Below, piece by piece: positions 6,813 to 12,879 of a stretch of 13,191 nucleotides of DNA. The position numbers and the translations under genes are program-made. The first letter of the stretch is position 1. Each line of letters begins with the position of its first letter. The stretch comes from Chrysochromulina parva. Taxonomy: Eukaryota; Haptophyta; Prymnesiales; Chrysochromulinaceae. Below the pieces are notes generated by a model. That model was not told the origin of the DNA. It worked only from the letters and a program-made list of their open reading frames with translations, and ran no database searches. The stretch covers positions 1-13,191 of the forward strand of contig PJAB01001630.1 in assembly GCA_002887195.1 (NCBI GenBank). The letters are read 5' to 3'.

Positions 6813-7460
6813 ATGGCATCAAAGACATCAAAGGCTCGCTCGAGGCACACCAGCTCAAAGCCGGAGAGCTCGTCCTTCTCCATGGCTCCCTATACAGGCA
6901 GGAGTCGCTGGGATCAATATCAGGCTGCTCTCAAAAGACACCCCCACCGCATGCAACTCCTTCAAGCGGTCACTCTCTCACTGCTCGGCAACGTATGCAA
7001 CCAATGTGTGCTCGCGCCCGCCAACCGCACATTCAATGCAGCTCTTGTGGTGGAGCAAGTCTCTATCAACATCATCATTTCGCCTGTCACCATTCACTGG
7101 TTCCGTGCCCTTGAGCGCTGGCGGCTGCACTGGGTCGTGGCCACGCTCGCTGACCAACTGATCTTCAATGTCGTCCTAAACGCCTGCGTCTGGTACTATG
7201 TGGCGGCCTTCTTTCGTGGTGGGCTGGCATGGGCCCCAGAAGGTGGCCTCCGCCTCCATGCCAGCGTGTTCCCGTCGTTGCTGACATACAAGCCAATTTG
7301 GAGCACCCGGGTCAAGGGAATGCAGCTCAAACTGCCAACAACGTTGCTGAGGGAGCGGCTGGTGCCGGCGCACCTCAAGGGCATCTACGAGCTTGGCGTG
7401 CGCCTCATCTGGGCGGTGATCGTGGCCGCTCAGCTGTCGTCTTGGTTGCCGTCGAGTTGA
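6813..7460 (+). CDS. Mpv17/PMP22-family integral membrane protein
   Basis: The 215-residue protein fits the Mpv17/PMP22 family, small four-helix proteins of the inner mitochondrial or peroxisomal membrane whose members include human MPV17 and yeast Sym1; a channel-like role is proposed for the family. Visible family marks are WDQYQAALKRHP (33-44), LSLLGNVCNQ (55-64), SPVTIHWFRAL (90-100), ADQLIFN (113-119) and LVPAHLKGIYELGVRLIW (183-200). The usual C-terminal WPxxQxxNF signature is not present; IWSTRVKGMQLKLP (162-175) stands in its place, so this is a diverged subfamily. The first 30 residues are rich in Ser, Lys and Arg without acidic clusters, compatible with organelle targeting. The start ATG has A/G-type context (CAGATGG). 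Single exon. Which organelle it serves cannot be decided from sequence alone. Confidence 0.8.
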   Translation: MASKTSKARSRHTSSKPESSSFSMAPYTGRSRWDQYQAALKRHPHRMQLLQAVTLSLLGNVCNQCVLAPANRTFNAALVVEQVSINIIISPVTIHWFRALERWRLHWVVATLADQLIFNVVLNACVWYYVAAFFRGGLAWAPEGGLRLHASVFPSLLTYKPIWSTRVKGMQLKLPTTLLRERLVPAHLKGIYELGVRLIWAVIVAAQLSSWLPSS

Positions 7461-7884
7461 TTGACATCCGAGTTGGATGCCCCCTGAGATGTGTGAGATG
7501 CTAGTTGCTACCGGTAAAAAGACACCGGGGGGAGCCGGGACACACACGGGACACACGGACAGACGAACCTCACTACCGGTACTGTCCCAAGCGCCGCCCT
7601 AGCCCCTACAGTCGTTAGCGCAGTACGGGTAGGGGTCACCGCGCCGCCGCCACCCTGTCGCGTGTCGGTCATGGTGTCGGTGCGTCGCCGTTCCGTTCCC
7701 GTTGGCGTTGCGCCCTTGGGTCCTACCCCCTTTCGATTGACACCCCTTCAGCCCTTCTTATGATGGACTCGCTCAAAACACTTTTCTTTGAGTCACATCT
7801 TGCTTGCTGTGAAGAGCATTTATTTGCTGTCAATCTCGGGTTTCGTCACGTTTCTACGCACCCTCGTGTAAAAAAACCTCCCCG
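7461..7884. promoter_or_regulatory. Gene-free spacer, probable promoter of the plastid-protein gene
   Basis: The 424 bases between the Mpv17-family stop and the ATG at 7885 carry a tandem 11-mer (7536-7557) and GC-rich non-coding DNA changing to pyrimidine- and AT-richer sequence after about 7720. ATGATGG at 7760 opens a frame out of phase with the downstream gene, so either transcription starts after 7765 or this is an upstream open frame. No RNA gene is visible. Confidence 0.5.
7536..7557. repeat. Tandem 11-mer CGGGACACACA/G x2
   Basis: CGGGACACACA at 7536-7546 is followed directly by CGGGACACACG at 7547-7557, differing only in the last base. Non-coding. Confidence 0.8.
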
Positions 7885-8472
7885 ATGTGTGTCGCCCATC
7901 TTCTTCTGTGCTCCGCCTCGGCGTTCACCGTGCGTTCTCCAGCCATCACTTTATCCTCGGTCGCCCCGCGTACTGTCGGGCGTTCTCCAGCCATCGCTAT
8001 GCAAATGTTCAAAAAGAAGTCTCGGTTTGCTGACGATGGCACTCGGGAGAAAGGAACGGACCTCATGTCTGGTGTCGACCAGGGCCTCTCCAAAGGATTG
8101 TTTTCGGGCTTCAAGTGGGGAACGGAGGTTGATGTAATGCCCACGGTCGGCGCCAGCAAGAAGAAGGCCACGAAAGGCATGGCGAAAGACAACAGCGACC
8201 GTGGCCTCGGCGGCAACCAGAGCTACAGGAACACGGAAAGCGCGCGGCTCAGCAGCGCAGACCCCGGGCAGCGCATTCGCAAAGCCAAGCTGGAAGCGTA
8301 CATCACCTCCGACGAGGCGCCCGCTGATAAGACCATCGGAAAAATACTCTCTGGCAGCTTGATCCTCACCATCTTGGCGCTCCTTGGCGGTGTGGTGGCT
8401 TATTATGGAATTGACGGCTTGGTTTTTGCGGGCAGCGGCGGCAAGTACGACAGCTTAAACCTCACGATCTGA
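7885..8472 (+). CDS. Uncharacterised plastid-targeted protein with C-terminal membrane helix
   Basis: The 195-residue protein begins with a short hydrophobic signal peptide (about 1-13) ending in the ASAF motif (11-14), then a transit-peptide-like stretch rich in Ser, Thr, Arg and Ala with no acidic residues up to about residue 48. In algae with secondary red plastids, cleavage before that Phe exposes a transit peptide, so import into the plastid is likely. The mature part has FKKKSRFADDGTR (42-54), a Gly/Lys-rich soluble segment, RIRKAKLEAYITSDEAPADK (130-149), one strong transmembrane helix (about 152-175) and a short tail, GIDGLVFAGSGGKYDSLNLTI in part. The KLEAY-x-SDE-x-IGKI-helix-YYGIDGL stretch reads like a conserved module, but I cannot name the family. 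A thylakoid or envelope location is inference. A 16-bp repeat duplicates RSPAI in the leader. Context before the ATG is mediocre (C at -3), but the ASAF leader fits this start well. Confidence 0.85.
   Translation: MCVAHLLLCSASAFTVRSPAITLSSVAPRTVGRSPAIAMQMFKKKSRFADDGTREKGTDLMSGVDQGLSKGLFSGFKWGTEVDVMPTVGASKKKATKGMAKDNSDRGLGGNQSYRNTESARLSSADPGQRIRKAKLEAYITSDEAPADKTIGKILSGSLILTILALLGGVVAYYGIDGLVFAGSGGKYDSLNLTI
7932..7995 (+). repeat. 16-bp direct repeat inside the transit peptide
   Basis: GCGTTCTCCAGCCATC occurs at 7932-7947 and 7980-7995, exactly 48 bases apart and therefore in the same frame. Both encode RSPAI (residues 17-21 and 33-37). It looks like a remnant of a 48-bp internal duplication that lengthened the targeting peptide. 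Confidence 0.85.
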
Positions 8473-8931
8473 GCAACGTGCGGGTTTCAATCCGGCGAAA
8501 TCTCTGGAACGTGCCTCCTTCTCGATAAGATCTCGTGCATTGTGATAGTGATTGTCTCTCTGGTCTCTGCTCTGAGGCCTCTGACTCGTCACAATGACTC
8601 TCTGAGAGGCCACAGTCTGAGTAGGGAGGCGGCCGCGGGGACTCGGGGTCAGGTCACATGTGCCACGTGTGTCTCAACATATGGTGGTTCTAGCTTGTGG
8701 CTTCTGCTTGACTGCTTCTGGACGAGCGACGTCTACTGAGACTAACTACTGACGTCTTTTCGGTAACCTGAACCCGCGGGACCCGCGTCGTCGTGGGGGC
8801 GGCACGGCGAAGCGGCCGGGCGCGGTCCGCGGAACATCGCTGTTCGCTGTACCGCGAGCTGTACCGCGCTCGTTTCTCGTTAACGAAACCCTCCGGTCGC
8901 GCCGATAACACGTCTTATTAACTTATATATT

Positions 8932-9051
8932 TCGCTTTTCGGATTTTAAGTAAGTAAGTAAGTAACCAACGCCAACAGGCAGCGTACACGTGGCGAGGGG
9001 GTCTCCCCCAGGCATACTAAGCGTGTACGGTGTTCTCGCTTTTCGGATTTT
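8932..9051. repeat. 16-bp direct repeat pair TCGCTTTTCGGATTTT
   Basis: The identical 16-mer is present at 8932-8947 and 9036-9051, 104 bases apart. The first copy runs into a TAAG tandem array, the second into the left arm of an inverted repeat. The pair may be footprints of a duplication or of an old insertion. Confidence 0.85.
8947..8965. repeat. TAAG microsatellite, about 4.75 copies
   Basis: Four TAAG units from 8947 to 8962 are followed by TAA. It is a simple tetranucleotide repeat directly after the first 16-mer. Confidence 0.9.
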
Positions 9052-9100
9052 CGGTTAACCCCCGCCGGTTACGGGTTCGAGCCGCTTTTATAACCGAAAA
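9048..9100. repeat. 10-bp inverted repeat around a 33-nt loop
   Basis: TTTTCGGTTA (9048-9057) and TAACCGAAAA (9091-9100) are perfect reverse complements. The loop contains GGTTCGAGCC, itself close to a palindrome, and the right arm is followed by T-rich sequence (about 9101-9115). It could form a stem in RNA from either strand. Confidence 0.7.
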
Positions 9101-9324
9101 GTTTTTTATTTTTTAAACACTCATAGCGACCGCACGCACGACGGACCCAACTGTTTTCAGTTCACAGTACATGGTTTGAAAAAACGAAACCAAAATACTG
9201 GCTTATTTCTAGCGGCCTGTGCCTTGGCCCGTAGGTTATGCGTAGTGACTTTACGACCGTACACAGTAGTGCGATGCGTGCGGTGCGGTTTTCAGTTCGT
9301 CCTCCCCCGCACCGGAAATTGTCG

Positions 9325-9349
9325 CGGAAGCTGGCTCGTCCAGCTTCCG
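9325..9349 (-). other. Perfect 10-bp stem-loop in the 3' flank of the ankyrin gene
   Basis: CGGAAGCTGG (9325-9334) and CCAGCTTCCG (9340-9349) pair perfectly around a five-base loop. It begins about 60 bases after the ankyrin stop codon on the minus strand, so it probably lies in that gene's 3' UTR or end-formation region. Bacterial-type termination is not implied, since no T tract follows. Confidence 0.6.
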
Positions 9350-9410
9350 GCTTCTCCACACGGGCGTGGACCACGCAGGAGCGCACATGAGGTGCTGCGT
9401 GCGGCGCGCT

Positions 9411-10202
9411 TTAGTCGTCCACGTCGAAGGCGTCCATGATCGTCTGGATGAGCGTGGCGACGCCCCTGTTGCCGCGGTCAATCGCGTGCTGGAGGGCTGT
9501 CTTGCCGTTGACGTCCTCTGCGTTCACCGAGATGCCGTCGGCCACCAGCAGCTCCGTCGCAATCTCCTCGTTGTCTGTGCCGGCCGCCACCATGAGCGCG
9601 GTTGTGCCGTTGCTGGTTGCTGCGTTCACGTTGATGCCATCGGTCGCAAGCAGCGCGCGCACGACGTCGACGTGACCGCCGAGTGTCGCACGGATGAGTG
9701 CCGTCTCGTCGTCGTGATTGGCGGCGTTGACCACCTCGGCAGCATCCTCTGCGCGAGTAAGCAGGAAATTGACAACCTCGACCTGGCCCTCGCTCGCCGC
9801 AGCGATGAGCGCCGTCCAGCCCTGGTTGTCGGCCTGGTCGATGCGCGCCTCACCACTCGTGAGGAGCGCCGATACCTTCGCGAGGTTTCCGGCCTCCGCA
9901 AAGGCGATCAACGGGTTGCCCACCTCTAGCTCCAGCGACTGGGTTGATTCCTCGAGCTCCTTGAGCTGAGCGGAGATCGGCGCCGGCGCCTTCATGTTGG
10001 CGCGCAGGACAAAGCCCTCGGTCGGGGACCCGGATGCGTACGGAGACCCTCCGCGCGGGGGAGGGGAGTTTTCTTTGTCAAGGACGTCAAGCACAGCAGG
10101 CATGGACGAGTGGACGTCCAGGGGCGGTTGCGCGCAGCAAAAAGCGAAGCTTTGAATCGAACTTTCGGCGCTGACGAAAAGCGGTGTCCGAGAGATTCCC
10201 AT
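9411..10202 (-). CDS. Ankyrin-repeat protein with N-terminal KEN-box-like motif
   Basis: The 263-residue protein has a disordered N-terminal third and about five ankyrin repeats: 96-127, 128-165, 166-198, 199-232 and a capping 233-260. Family marks are GWTALIAAASEGQVEVVNFLL (129-148 region), DETALIRATLGGHVDVVRALL, GTTALMVAAG and GKTALQHAIDRGN. Ankyrin repeats make protein contacts and carry no catalysis. Residues 41-53 read LDKENSPPPRGGS, where KEN (43-45) matches the APC/C degradation signal and is followed by Ser-Pro sites; functional use is inference. It is probably soluble. The start at 10202 has good context (A at -3, G at +4); the in-frame ATG at 10103 has poor context and would still keep KEN. 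It shares a 124-bp promoter with the gene at 10327. No intron. The partner protein cannot be told. Confidence 0.85.
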   Translation of the reverse strand: MGISRTPLFVSAESSIQSFAFCCAQPPLDVHSSMPAVLDVLDKENSPPPRGGSPYASGSPTEGFVLRANMKAPAPISAQLKELEESTQSLELEVGNPLIAFAEAGNLAKVSALLTSGEARIDQADNQGWTALIAAASEGQVEVVNFLLTRAEDAAEVVNAANHDDETALIRATLGGHVDVVRALLATDGINVNAATSNGTTALMVAAGTDNEEIATELLVADGISVNAEDVNGKTALQHAIDRGNRGVATLIQTIMDAFDVDD

Positions 10203-10326
10203 CGTGAAGCATCATTCCTTGTCGCGTCAGATTTCACAGCGATTGGGTAGACTGATTTTTACCGGCAAGTTTCATGCTAAAAAGGAGGTGGGTGGCCGGC
10301 AGGAGTGCTTTGGATCTTCGCCCAAC
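10203..10326. promoter_or_regulatory. Compact 124-bp divergent promoter
   Basis: Only 124 bases separate the start codons of the ankyrin gene (minus) and the low-complexity protein gene (plus), so both transcription starts must lie here. ATTGG at 10242-10246 is a CCAAT pentamer on the minus strand, about 40 bases before the ankyrin ATG; a five-base match is weak evidence. The plus frame is open back to 10204 but contains no ATG before 10327. Confidence 0.6.
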
Positions 10327-11748
10327 ATGCCTCCCGAGGCGGCTCGGCCCAAATCGGCGCGCGGCGGCTCGCCGCGCGCTTCGAGCAAATCGACGACCCC
10401 TCGCACCAAAGCGGGCGGTGGCAATCCTCTTGGTGTTGGCAAGCTGCAGGCCAAGCCACTTGGAGCGGTGCCTGGTACCTCGTCAGCAGTAGCAGACAAG
10501 CCGGCGGCGGCCAAGCCGACGCTGAGTCTGAACACTGCAGCTGCCGCCGCTGCCGATGCCAGCAGGGCGAACTCGGGACGCGACAGCGCGCGCAAGGGTA
10601 GCAGCAGCAAGACACCCGTCAAAGCGTCCCCACGCAGCAGCACAGCCGTATCGGCAGCACTGCCTAGCGATCGGAAGCTCGCCAAGCAGGACAGCTCCTC
10701 CAAGCTGGCCAAGGCTGATGGCAAGTCGAGCGCGCAAAAGAGTGAGAAGAAGACTCCCAGCAAGAAGAGCAAGACACAAGACCCGGTCGGGAGCCCATTC
10801 GCGCCGCGCGTGACGCCATTCTCCGTGTTGCCGCCTGTCGGTTTGCCTGCGCTCGACCTGCTCAACTGGACGCCGGTTAGCCGACCGCCGCCTGTCGTGC
10901 GGGCGCCCGCGCCTGCCGCCGCATTGGCCGCACCATCGCCGGCGCTTCCCGCGGCGTCGACGGCGGGGTTGGAGCTCGAGCATCGTGTGCTTCTCGAGGT
11001 GCGCGACAACGGGCTGGTTGCATGCTCGATCCAATCCCGCTACGCATGCAACCAATCCCGCTACGCATGCAATCCAGTCACGCATGCAATCCAATCCCGC
11101 TACGCGGGCGGCGCTCTCGAGTGCGGGCCATCGAGTGAGAACGAGTTCGACGACGATGAGTTTGACCTATCGGTGAGCATCACGCCAGCAGAGGACGGCA
11201 AGTGGTGCGTGTCGGTCTGGGAGCCGTGTGAAGAGCTCGATGGGCAGTGTGAAGAGCTCGATGGGCAGGAAGAGGCAGCAGCCACAGCGGCCTCAGCAGC
11301 GGCGCCAGCGGCGGCGACGGAGACAACGGCGGATGCCGCTGCGAGCTCTTTGTCGTCGCCGCCGCCACGGCCGAGCACGCCGACAGAAGAGAGTGACGCG
11401 GACGCCGTCGCGGGCGAAGCCGTCACCGTGGCCGCGGCCGAGCCGCACGCCTCACCTTCATCCAGCTGTGCAGATGACGAGAGCAATCCTACTGGCGCTG
11501 ACTCCGGGGAGGTGAAGGGCGAGGAGCTCGACGCGACTCTCGACTTTGAGGGGGCCAGCGCGGCGGCGGCCCGCCGCACAGAATGGGAGTCTCCCAGGCT
11601 GAACGTCAAACTCATCGAAGTGGCCGAGCGTGACCAGTTGGCGATCAGCATCAAGCCGCCGGCGGCGGAGGGCGCCATGGAGCTTGATGTGAGCGCGTGC
11701 GCCGAGCCTATGTTTGACGTGCAGATCAGCGTCGGCGACGTGCAGTGA
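10327..11748 (+). CDS. Low-complexity, largely disordered protein with in-frame tandem repeats
   Basis: I do not recognise a family. The 473-residue protein has a basic Ser/Lys/Ala/Pro-rich first half, with many Ser-Pro and Thr-Pro sites (SPRASS, TTPRTK, KTPVKASPRSS) and a Lys-rich cluster KSEKKTPSKKSK (about 138-150) that could act as a nuclear localisation signal. The second half is acidic. Short beta-like segments appear ordered: LELEHRVLLEVRDNGLVACS (about 215-235), LSVSITPAEDGKWCVSVWEP (about 280-300) and the C-terminal SPRLNVKLIEVAERDQLAISI (about 420-440), which hint at a small beta fold broken by inserts. Two tandem duplications lie inside (11031-11106 and 11227-11268). The ATG at 10327 (A at -3) is the first ATG in the frame. 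No membrane segment or signal peptide. Codon bias supports a real gene; function unknown. Confidence 0.75.
   Translation: MPPEAARPKSARGGSPRASSKSTTPRTKAGGGNPLGVGKLQAKPLGAVPGTSSAVADKPAAAKPTLSLNTAAAAAADASRANSGRDSARKGSSSKTPVKASPRSSTAVSAALPSDRKLAKQDSSSKLAKADGKSSAQKSEKKTPSKKSKTQDPVGSPFAPRVTPFSVLPPVGLPALDLLNWTPVSRPPPVVRAPAPAAALAAPSPALPAASTAGLELEHRVLLEVRDNGLVACSIQSRYACNQSRYACNPVTHAIQSRYAGGALECGPSSENEFDDDEFDLSVSITPAEDGKWCVSVWEPCEELDGQCEELDGQEEAAATAASAAAPAAATETTADAAASSLSSPPPRPSTPTEESDADAVAGEAVTVAAAEPHASPSSSCADDESNPTGADSGEVKGEELDATLDFEGASAAAARRTEWESPRLNVKLIEVAERDQLAISIKPPAAEGAMELDVSACAEPMFDVQISVGDVQ
11031..11106 (+). repeat. Imperfect tandem array of about 21-bp units, four copies
   Basis: Units begin at 11031, 11052, 11074 and 11091, each starting CCAATCCCGCTACGC or CCAGTCACGC. 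Lengths are 21, 22, 17 and a partial 16. The first three sum to 60, so the frame is preserved although single units are not multiples of three. The encoded stretch reads QSRYACNQSRYACN and then a variant. It interrupts an otherwise beta-like segment. Confidence 0.85.
11227..11268 (+). repeat. Perfect 21-bp tandem duplication
   Basis: Two identical 21-base units, 11227-11247 and 11248-11268, each starting TGTGAAGAGCTC, encode CEELDGQ twice (residues 301-314). Identity at every base suggests a recent duplication. Confidence 0.95.
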
Positions 11749-11838
11749 GATCCGAGGCGCTAGAAATTTTTTAGTTTAGGCCGGTGGGAATTATTGAAAT
11801 TCTTCCATGGTTCTAGAACGCGCGGCCGCGGTTTTTCC
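11749..11838. other. 90-bp shared 3' region of convergent genes
   Basis: The stop codons of the low-complexity gene (plus) and the SAM-TPR gene (minus) are only 90 bases apart, so their 3' UTRs probably overlap. The spacer is AT-richer (GAAATTTTTTAG, GAATTATTGAAATTC) than the flanking coding DNA, as expected for 3'-end signals. Confidence 0.6.
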
Positions 11839-12576
11839 TCAAAGCTTGAGCTGTAGCTTGAGCATCAGGAGCGGCTGGCAGCGTGGCGATTGCGCGAGCC
11901 CGGCAACGATGGCCTCGTTTGCGGCCTCATGGTCTTTGAGTATGAGAGCGACGTCGGCAACCCGCCAGTGCGCCTTCACCATCGTTGGATCAAGCTCGGC
12001 GGCCTTCTGCGCGTCACGAAGCGAGAGCCCGAGCTGTCCGAGCTCACGTTGGCACGCAGATCGGTTGTAGTACAAGGCCGCGAGCATGCGCTGGTTGGGC
12101 GCCTCCATGGCGATCGCACGCGTGTACGTCGCGCGCGCGTTGGCAAACTGCCCGCGCTTTTGGTAGTCGACGCCAGCCGCCATCATCTTCAGGAGCTGAT
12201 CCTTCGTGTCCGACAGATCGAGCATGGAGAGCGGATTGAGCAGCCACCGTGCCTCCGCATCTACGGCGTCAATCTCTTCCTGCGTCACGTCGCCTGGCAC
12301 GACGTCGACCGAGGGCGATGGCGAGGGCGCGGGAACCTTCGGCGCACTACCAGTGGCCTCGGGAGTAGGGGCGTGATCCTGCTTGAAGAGCGCTGCCGAG
12401 ATGCGCTCTATGCCCGCGGCGTCGATCCTGAGCTCGGCCAAGTTCGAGGCCAGCATCTCAGGTCCCATGGACTCGAGGAGGGCTATGTCGGTGATCTCCT
12501 CCTCCACGAATGTGTCAATGTGCTCGGCGAGGCCGAGCCCCTCGAGGAGGGCCGCCACTCCGGACGGGTCCGTCAT
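11839..12576 (-). CDS. SAM domain + TPR domain protein
   Basis: The 245-residue protein joins an N-terminal sterile-alpha-motif-like helical domain (about 5-63; VAALLEGLGLAEHI, then EEEITDIALLESM, then LRIDAAGIERISAAL) to three TPR repeats (about 126-160, 165-198, 199-232) through a Pro/Ser/Ala linker (68-98). The TPR block is of the HOP/UNC45/TTC co-chaperone type: ALYYNRSACQRELGQ and DPTMVKAHWRVADV are characteristic. Of the five carboxylate-clamp residues that grip the C-terminal EEVD of Hsp90/Hsp70, Asn171, Lys201 and Arg205 are present, but the two from the first helix are replaced (Met132, Val136). It is probably a cytosolic adaptor. The start is the ATG at 12576 (G at -3); a TTG nine bases upstream is in frame but not needed. 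It shares a divergent promoter with the methyltransferase-like gene. No intron. Confidence 0.85.
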   Translation of the reverse strand: MTDPSGVAALLEGLGLAEHIDTFVEEEITDIALLESMGPEMLASNLAELRIDAAGIERISAALFKQDHAPTPEATGSAPKVPAPSPSPSVDVVPGDVTQEEIDAVDAEARWLLNPLSMLDLSDTKDQLLKMMAAGVDYQKRGQFANARATYTRAIAMEAPNQRMLAALYYNRSACQRELGQLGLSLRDAQKAAELDPTMVKAHWRVADVALILKDHEAANEAIVAGLAQSPRCQPLLMLKLQLKL

Positions 12577-12879
12577 CGCAAGCAAGCACAGGTGCTCCGC
12601 GGGCGCGGACGAAACCCGCGGTCAAAGAGATAGACAAGTCAAGTCAAGTCGAAACTGGTGTCCTTGCTACACAGTGGATGCGTTCCGTTTTTGGAAGCTT
12701 AGGGAAGACTTTTTGGCGCCCGCGCTTGCGCCCGGCGGAGAATTTTGAGAGCCAATGAAGCACGCCCGGACACGCGGCCACGGATGTCAATGACCACGGT
12801 AAGTACTGCGACAAGCTGTCCACTAGCACTGCTGCACCGTGTATCAAGTCCGGATGCTCTGCGAGATTCGTTTTCGCGG
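12577..12879. promoter_or_regulatory. Divergent promoter between SAM-TPR and methyltransferase-like genes
   Basis: The 303 bases between the two start codons include a CAAGT tandem repeat (12635-12649) and one CCAAT pentamer (12752-12756), about 125 bases before the ATG at 12880. An upstream ATG at 12854 opens a frame out of phase with the gene and might be a short upstream open frame. No TATA box is clear. Confidence 0.5.
12635..12649. repeat. CAAGT x3 tandem repeat
   Basis: Three consecutive CAAGT units occupy 12635-12649 in the divergent promoter, closer to the SAM-TPR start codon. Confidence 0.85.

Larger units (their letters stand above)
8473..9410. other. Large gene-free region between convergent genes
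   Basis: The 938 bases hold the 3' sides of the plastid-protein gene and the ankyrin gene. The left third is GC-mixed with a weak 7-bp inverted repeat, GGCCTCT (8576-8582) and AGAGGCC (8605-8611). The middle (8900-9120) is AT-rich and repetitive, and the right end has a perfect hairpin at 9325-9349. No frame shows the codon bias of nearby genes, and no tRNA folds. Confidence 0.6.

Noticed and set aside
9068..9085. B-box-like GGTTCGAGCC suggesting a tRNA or tRNA-derived SINE
   Set aside because: No T-arm stem of five pairs forms, no A box or acceptor stem is found at a fitting distance.
10284..10292. AAGGAGGTG resembling a bacterial ribosome binding site
   Set aside because: It is 35 bases before the ATG and the window is eukaryotic.
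10204..10326. Extension of the low-complexity protein to 10204
   Set aside because: The codon there is GTG and there is no ATG before 10327; the space is needed for the divergent promoter.
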